11,345 nt of DNA, from NCBI GenBank assembly GCA_026986055.1, contig JALSPH010000144.1, positions 1 to 11,345 of the forward strand, given 5' to 3'. The notes under the pieces are model-generated. The model did not search any database and was not told the origin of the DNA. It saw only the letters and a list, made by a program, of their open reading frames with translations. Below, in pieces: positions 7,383 through 11,345 of the stretch. A program made the translations under genes and the position numbers. Numbering within the stretch: position 1 is the first letter of the stretch; every line of letters starts with the position of its first letter. This DNA is from Campylobacterales bacterium (GTDB taxonomy: Bacteria; Campylobacterota; Campylobacteria; Campylobacterales; Hydrogenimonadaceae).

Positions 7383-7739
7383 ATGCCAAGAGTAAAAACT
7401 GGAGTCGTAAGACGCCGAAGACACAAGAAGATATTGAAGCTCGCAAAGGGCTTTTACAGCGGAAGAAGAAAACATTTCAGAAAAGCGAAAGAGCAGGTTG
7501 AAAGAAGCCTGGTATACGCTTACCGCGACAGAAAACAGAAGAAAAGGGAGTTTAGAAAACTCTGGATCATTCGTATCAACGCTGCGTGCCGTCTGAACGA
7601 TATGAACTACTCCACTTTCATGCACGGCCTTAAAAAAGCCGGCATCGAGCTTGACAGGAAGATTCTCGCCGATATGGCTATGAACAATCCTGCAGGCTTT
7701 GCCAAAATCGTCGAGCAGTCGAAAGCTGCTTTGGCGTAA
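7383..7739 (+). CDS. rplT: 50S ribosomal protein L20
   Basis: L20 binds 23S rRNA early in large-subunit assembly and in several bacteria represses its own operon. The 118-residue protein has the typical opening [16 protein letters not shown], a long basic N-terminal helix with [18 protein letters not shown], and the globular C-terminal half with [18 protein letters not shown] and [19 protein letters not shown]. The length is normal. The ATG follows AAGGA by five bases. It is followed after five bases by a UUCG-loop intrinsic terminator, so it is the last gene of the unit. Confidence 0.98.
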   Translation: MPRVKTGVVRRRRHKKILKLAKGFYSGRRKHFRKAKEQVERSLVYAYRDRKQKKREFRKLWIIRINAACRLNDMNYSTFMHGLKKAGIELDRKILADMAMNNPAGFAKIVEQSKAALA

Positions 7740-7744
7740 CCTCC

Positions 7745-7766
7745 GGCCCTTCGGGGCCTTTTCTTT
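7745..7766 (+). terminator. Intrinsic terminator of rpmI-rplT
   Basis: GGCCC (7745-7749) and GGGCC (7754-7758) form a GC stem closed by a TTCG tetraloop and followed by TTTTCTTT (7759-7766). It begins five bases after the rplT stop. This is a textbook rho-independent terminator. Confidence 0.88.
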
Positions 7767-7796
7767 CAACCATAACTAAATGATACTTTAAAAAAG

Positions 7797-7957
7797 AGTG
7801 GCAGAGATAGAGAGTCAAACTTGTGATTTGAGACGTAAAAATCTCGGCCAAAAACCGCGCTTGCCCGTCAGGGTAGCGAAGCTGTTAGCGGTTTTTAGAG
7901 ATTTTGCAGGCGTCCGTAGGCAAATCGCACTCGTTTGGCGATCTCTCTACTGCCACT
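7797..7957. repeat. 161-bp imperfect palindrome containing the second 76-bp repeat copy
   Basis: This segment folds on itself. Paired blocks from outside in are AGTGGCA (7797-7803) with TGCCACT (7951-7957), TAGAGAG (7808-7814) with CTCTCTA (7943-7949), CAAAC (7816-7820) with GTTTG (7933-7937), GATTTG (7825-7830) with CAAATC (7921-7926), AAAATCTC with GAGATTTT (7898-7905), and AAAAACCGC (7850-7858) with GCGGTTTTT (7888-7896). The 3' arm, 7873-7948, is the near-identical inverted partner of 6896-6971. It is non-coding. A foldback element of a genomic repeat family is the simplest reading; the inner GC stem with flanking T-runs might also terminate transcription on either strand. Confidence 0.8.
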
Positions 7958-8012
7958 TAAATTAAAATAATGGACAAATCATCTTTTAGTCAGTACCCTC
8001 TTGTTAATTAGA

Positions 8013-8018
8013 TATAAT
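8013..8018 (+). promoter_or_regulatory. TATAAT -10 box before the polysaccharide cluster
   Basis: A perfect TATAAT lies 53 bases before the epimerase start, in a very AT-rich tract after the palindrome. It is the best promoter candidate for the glycan cluster. The rest of 7958-8071 shows no gene; an AAAAGG ribosome site (8056-8061) lies ten bases before the GTG start. Confidence 0.5.
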
Positions 8019-8071
8019 AAAAAAATAATTTTTCAATTTTTCCGTTTTGTGGCGTAAAAGGTGTAACTATC

Positions 8072-9127
8072 GTGAAAATATTGGTAACGGGCTCTGCAGG
8101 TTTTATAGGCTTCCACCTCTCAAAGAGGCTTCTTGAAAAAGGGTATGAAGTAGTTGGGATCGACAATCTTAACGACTATTACGATGTGTCGCTGAAGCTC
8201 GGAAGGCTTGAAGAGCTGGGAATAAAGAGCGAATCGATGGAGTATGGCAAAAAGGCAGAGAGCAAAACGTTTGGCTCTTGCGCCTTTTACAAAATAGATT
8301 TGGCCGACTCTTGTGCAATCGATGAGCTTTTTTCCAAAGAGAGGTTCGATGCCGTATGTAACCTTGGAGCACAAGCCGGAGTGCGCTACTCTTTACAGAA
8401 CCCATCCGCTTATATAAGCAGCAATCTGGTAGGCTTTGCGAACATTTTGGAGGGGTGCAGAAACCATAATGTTGAAAACCTGAGCTACGCCAGTAGTTCT
8501 AGCGTCTATGGCCTAAACAAATCGATGCCGTTTAAAGTGAGCGACAGCGTGGACCATCCTGTGAGCCTCTACGCAGCCACGAAGAAGAGCAACGAGCTGA
8601 TGGCCCACACATATAGCCACCTTTACGGCATAAGAACTACAGGCCTTCGCTTTTTCACCGTTTACGGTCCCTGGGGCCGGCCGGATATGGCTCCTATGCT
8701 CTTTGCCGATGCTATTTTGAACGACAGACCTATAAATGTTTTCAACTATGGAAAGATGCAAAGAGATTTCACATATATAGACGACATTGTCGAAGGGGTT
8801 GTCAGAGTCATAGAAAATCCTGCAAAAGAGAACAGTGATTTTGACTTCATAAACCCCGATCCTGCCACATCTTCAGCCCCTTACAGAGTCTACAATATAG
8901 GAAACGGAAAACCTGTCAAGCTTATGGACTTTATATTGACACTTGAAAAACATCTCGGCAGAAAAGCCAAAATGAATATGATGCCCATCCAGCCCGGTGA
9001 CGTTGAGGCAACATGGGCCGATACAAGCGCCTTGGAGAGGGATGTCGGGTACAAACCGTCAACGGATCTTGAGAGAGGCATCGGTGAGTTCGTCAAGTGG
9101 TATAGAGAGTTTTATGGTATAAAATGA
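8072..9127 (+). CDS. NAD-dependent nucleotide-sugar epimerase, probable UDP-glucuronate 4-epimerase
   Basis: This is an extended short-chain dehydrogenase that probably converts UDP-glucuronate to UDP-galacturonate for surface glycans. Its 351 residues begin with the NAD-binding Rossmann motif GSAGFIG (7-13). The catalytic set is SSSSVYG (141-147) and Tyr167-xxx-Lys171 in YAATK. GLRFFTVYGPWGRPDMA (191-207) and RDFTYIDDIVEGVVR (231-245) are characteristic of the CapI/LspL-type UDP-GlcA 4-epimerase branch, though a UDP-GlcNAc/GalNAc-type substrate cannot be excluded by eye. The start is GTG at 8072, required to include the full Rossmann strand MKILVTG. It ends in a 4-base ATGA overlap with the flippase gene. 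Composition resembles the upstream housekeeping genes rather than the genes that follow. Confidence 0.9.
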   Translation: MKILVTGSAGFIGFHLSKRLLEKGYEVVGIDNLNDYYDVSLKLGRLEELGIKSESMEYGKKAESKTFGSCAFYKIDLADSCAIDELFSKERFDAVCNLGAQAGVRYSLQNPSAYISSNLVGFANILEGCRNHNVENLSYASSSSVYGLNKSMPFKVSDSVDHPVSLYAATKKSNELMAHTYSHLYGIRTTGLRFFTVYGPWGRPDMAPMLFADAILNDRPINVFNYGKMQRDFTYIDDIVEGVVRVIENPAKENSDFDFINPDPATSSAPYRVYNIGNGKPVKLMDFILTLEKHLGRKAKMNMMPIQPGDVEATWADTSALERDVGYKPSTDLERGIGEFVKWYREFYGIK

Positions 9128-10380
9128 TTATTGGAAAGATAAAATCTAAAACAATTCGAGATTTGATAAATGTTTTGCTTGGAAATGCAGTTTCCCAAGG
9201 AATTGGCTTTACAACTTTAGTCATAATTTCAAGGGAGCTTGGTGCGCATGAGTATGGAATATTTTCTCTACTTTTGGCAATATTTACATTTTTTATCCAG
9301 CTTTCCGATTTTGGAATTTCAACCTCTTATGTAAAATATACCAGCACCCGTCTGTCCATACAGAAAGAAATATTAACAACAATTATTTTTAGCAAGATAG
9401 TTTTATCACTCTTTTTAATGACAATACTATTTTTTACCGCAAAAGAGATATCTATCTTTTTTTTTGATACGGAAAATTTTAAAGATTCTATACTGGTAAT
9501 AGCTTTTGCGATAGTTTTGCATTCTATTTTTGCAGTTATTCTGGGGCACTACCAAGCAATACAAAATTTCAAAATATATTCTACACTTAAAATTTTTCAT
9601 AATTTTATTAAGCTTTGCAGTGTCGTTTTTATTACTATGTTATTTACAGAAGATGAATATTTGATGGGTTATATTATTGTATATTCATTTGCCGTATCAG
9701 TGCTTACATTGCCTTTTCTGTTTAAAAATAGAAAAAATTTTAAAAGAATCGATTTTAGGCATTTTATAGAGATATATAGATTGGGATTTTGGATATTTCT
9801 TTCATCTTTGGCGGTTATGGTAATTATGAGACTGGATATAATGATGCTTCAAAAAATGAGTACATCCGAGCAAGTTGGATATTATAGCGTTGCTATGAAT
9901 GTGGCAATGATTCTTCCCCTAATAACTACCAGCTTGGTTAATACTCTTTTGCCAAAAGTAGATAAGTATATAATAGAGAACAATATACGAGAATTTATAA
10001 ATAAAATATTGGAAAAAGTGAAATACGTTGTTCTTTTGCTTTTTGTTTTGGAAGCACTTTCTTTGTTTATAATAGACTTTCTATTTGGCACACAATATCG
10101 TGAAAGTATATCGGTGCTGCAAATACTACTTTTAGCATTTACGTTTGGTATAGTTGTCAATCCTATGTCTTTGGCCATGCTTACGATCGAGAAAGCTTAT
10201 TTACTAACTATTTTAAACTGGATACAATTACCATTGAATTATATTGGAAATTTATTTTTAATCCCTCTGTTTCAGGCTGAAGGTGCGGCTATAAGTACAG
10301 TAGTGTTGCGTATAGTGGGAGGCAGTTTTATAATTTATTATCTTCTTAGGATATACAATGATGATTATAAGCAAGGTTAA
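9124..10380 (+). CDS. Wzx-type polysaccharide flippase (MOP family)
   Basis: This is an integral membrane protein that probably flips lipid-linked oligosaccharide units across the inner membrane. It has 418 residues with about 12 hydrophobic segments distributed over the length, and the N-terminal pattern typical of polysaccharide biosynthesis proteins (NVLLGNAVSQGIGF, then RELGAHEYGIFSLLLAI at about 37-53). A second-half motif RLDIMMLQKMSTSEQVGYYS (about 240-259) matches the family repeat. Start ATG overlaps the epimerase stop (ATGA), implying coupling. The gene is strikingly AT-rich: the 60 bases from 9421 contain 14 G+C by hand count, against 36 of 60 in a stretch of thrS (5101-5160). It includes a nine-T run at 9457-9465. 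Glycan specificity cannot be read from sequence. Confidence 0.88.
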   Translation: MIIGKIKSKTIRDLINVLLGNAVSQGIGFTTLVIISRELGAHEYGIFSLLLAIFTFFIQLSDFGISTSYVKYTSTRLSIQKEILTTIIFSKIVLSLFLMTILFFTAKEISIFFFDTENFKDSILVIAFAIVLHSIFAVILGHYQAIQNFKIYSTLKIFHNFIKLCSVVFITMLFTEDEYLMGYIIVYSFAVSVLTLPFLFKNRKNFKRIDFRHFIEIYRLGFWIFLSSLAVMVIMRLDIMMLQKMSTSEQVGYYSVAMNVAMILPLITTSLVNTLLPKVDKYIIENNIREFINKILEKVKYVVLLLFVLEALSLFIIDFLFGTQYRESISVLQILLLAFTFGIVVNPMSLAMLTIEKAYLLTILNWIQLPLNYIGNLFLIPLFQAEGAAISTVVLRIVGGSFIIYYLLRIYNDDYKQG

Positions 10381-10897
10381 AAGATTTTTGCTGAAAAGAA
10401 AGCTCGGTATTTTGGGAAAAAATATTGACATAACACCAAATTCGATTTTCGGGAATCATGAAAACATTATTTGGCATGATAACATTTATATAGGCCCCTA
10501 TGCTTATATTTGGGCTATTGGGGGCTTGGAAATTTGTGAAAATGTCATTATAGGTCCAAGAATAACTATACATACATCGAATCATAGGTATGAAGGTGCT
10601 ACAATGCTCCCATATGATGGGTATACTTATCTAAAAAAAGTGACCATTGAAAAAAATGTATGGATTGGTGATAATGTTTCATTAGTGCCAGGTGTAACTA
10701 TTGGGGAAGGAAGTGTTGTAGCCATGGGAAGTGTTGTGACCAAAGATGTTCCTAAATGTTCGATAGTAGGCGGAAATCCGGCTCGTGTGCTAAAACAAAG
10801 GGATTTAAAGTTATACAATGAATTGGAAAACAACAAAATGTATTATATGAGGCTTAAGCAACTAAGGGGAATTAAGCAGGTTTTTTTAAATGGCTAA
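10358..10897 (+). CDS. Left-handed beta-helix acyltransferase (hexapeptide family, WbbJ-like)
   Basis: This is probably an O-acetyltransferase that decorates a sugar of the surface glycan using acetyl-CoA. The 179-residue protein shows hexapeptide-repeat turns such as NIYIGPYAY, ENVIIGPRIT, NVWIGDNVSLVPG, VTIGEGSVV and MGSVVTKDV, ending in the classic GGNPARVLKQR. His72 and His76 in IHTSNHR are the likely catalytic pair region. Residues 1-40 form a basic helical lead-in. It overlaps the flippase by 23 bases; AGGA at 10348-10351 supports ATG 10358, with ATG 10361 equally possible. The gene is AT-rich like its neighbours. The acyl group and acceptor are not determinable. Confidence 0.88.
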   Translation: MMIISKVKRFLLKRKLGILGKNIDITPNSIFGNHENIIWHDNIYIGPYAYIWAIGGLEICENVIIGPRITIHTSNHRYEGATMLPYDGYTYLKKVTIEKNVWIGDNVSLVPGVTIGEGSVVAMGSVVTKDVPKCSIVGGNPARVLKQRDLKLYNELENNKMYYMRLKQLRGIKQVFLNG

Positions 10898-11345
10898 AAT
10901 CAAAAATATTGTGATTTCAGGATGGTATGGCCATGGAAATATTGGAGATGAAGCTATTTTGCAGGCTTTAATTGAGATTTTTGAAAAGAAGTATCCCGGA
11001 TGCACAATAACAGCACTCTCTTTTTCTCCTGAGTATACAAAAAAAACTCAAAATATAAATGCAGTAAAGCAGTTTCCAATTGGTAAAAAAAAATGGCTTC
11101 ATTCTGTATTGACATTTGATATAGTTAGAACTTTGATAGCGATATACAAATGTGATCTATTTGTGATGGGTGGAGGAGGCTTTCTGTCCGACTGGCAGCC
11201 ATATGTGCCACATGGATGGCTAAAGCAGATGAAAATTGCTAAATACTTTGGAAAAAAGACGTGGCTTTACAGAATAGGAGCAGGCCCTTTTTTAACCGAT
11301 GTTGGAAAAAAAACTACAAAGTTTTATATAGACAACTTTGTGGAT
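10890..11345 (+). CDS. Polysaccharide pyruvyl transferase family protein (partial, 3' end outside window)
   Basis: The first 152 codons of an open frame are present, uninterrupted to the window edge. The N-terminus MAKIKNIVISGWYGHGNIGDEA with a glycine-rich loop matches the start of CsaB/WcaK-type polysaccharide pyruvyl transferases, and VMGGGGFLSD (about 92-101) with YRIGAGPF (about 127-134) are further family features. Such enzymes transfer pyruvate from phosphoenolpyruvate to make ketal groups on glycans, though some members have other activities. The ATG overlaps the acyltransferase stop by 8 bases; CAGG (10877-10880) lies nine bases upstream. AT-rich, with a nine-A run at 11085-11093. 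Confidence 0.82.
   Translation, partial: MAKIKNIVISGWYGHGNIGDEAILQALIEIFEKKYPGCTITALSFSPEYTKKTQNINAVKQFPIGKKKWLHSVLTFDIVRTLIAIYKCDLFVMGGGGFLSDWQPYVPHGWLKQMKIAKYFGKKTWLYRIGAGPFLTDVGKKTTKFYIDNFVD

Noticed and set aside
7299..7769. 156-codon open frame opposite rplT
   Set aside because: It spans the rplT gene and its terminator in antisense; the translation shows no family features.
6896..7948. CRISPR array or CRISPR-like repeat
   Set aside because: There are only two copies, they are inverted and about 0.9 kb apart with ribosomal protein genes between them, and no cas genes are visible.
7797..7957. Insertion sequence with terminal inverted repeats
   Set aside because: The interior is far too short for a transposase and shows no coding frame, and I could not find a convincing target-site duplication at its ends. 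A non-autonomous element remains possible and is reported as a repeat instead.

Overview
The window reads as chromosome from a member of the Campylobacterota (Epsilonproteobacteria). The best markers are a ThrRS of about 600 residues with a shortened N-terminus, an IF3 that starts MSKKND on a TTG codon, TATAAT-like -10 boxes with only weak -35 elements, and the pairing of glmM with lspA next to a divergent rpsT-prfA. Genus is not resolved. The first 9.1 kb has moderate G+C; the last 2.2 kb is clearly AT-rich.

Layout. (1) 34-852 (+) encodes an exported Bax/FlgJ-like glucosaminidase, convergent with (2) rpsT-prfA on the minus strand (1982-2251 and 863-1933). (3) Divergent from rpsT runs glmM-lspA (2346-4146), with an 8-base overlap. 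(4) A tRNA-Val(GAC) lies at 4237-4312. (5) An AT-rich inverted repeat (4324-4428) sits in the thrS promoter region, followed by thrS-infC (4447-6800), both apparently starting at TTG and overlapping by 4 bases. (6) rpmI (7078-7275) and rplT (7383-7739) have their own promoter and end at a UUCG terminator. (7) A 76-bp sequence occurs in inverted orientation on both sides of rpmI-rplT (6896-6971 and 7873-7948) with only two mismatches. The downstream copy is one arm of a 161-bp foldback; the upstream copy lies in the loop of a terminator-like stem. (8) From 8072 a surface-polysaccharide cluster begins: nucleotide-sugar 4-epimerase, Wzx-type flippase, hexapeptide acyltransferase, and a pyruvyltransferase-like gene cut by the window edge.

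How the genes fit together. The first half is translation (RF1, S20, ThrRS, IF3, L35, L20, tRNA-Val) and envelope housekeeping (GlmM makes glucosamine-1-phosphate for peptidoglycan and LPS; LspA matures lipoproteins; the glucosaminidase trims peptidoglycan). The terminal cluster would make, decorate and export a surface glycan; its genes overlap end to end and are probably co-translated. Base composition drops sharply exactly at the epimerase/flippase junction (9124), which suggests an acquired or exchanged module.

The strongest unexplained signal is the repeat pair around rpmI-rplT, followed by the foldback around the thrS promoter. No CRISPR array, transposase, integrase or recognisable defence system is visible.
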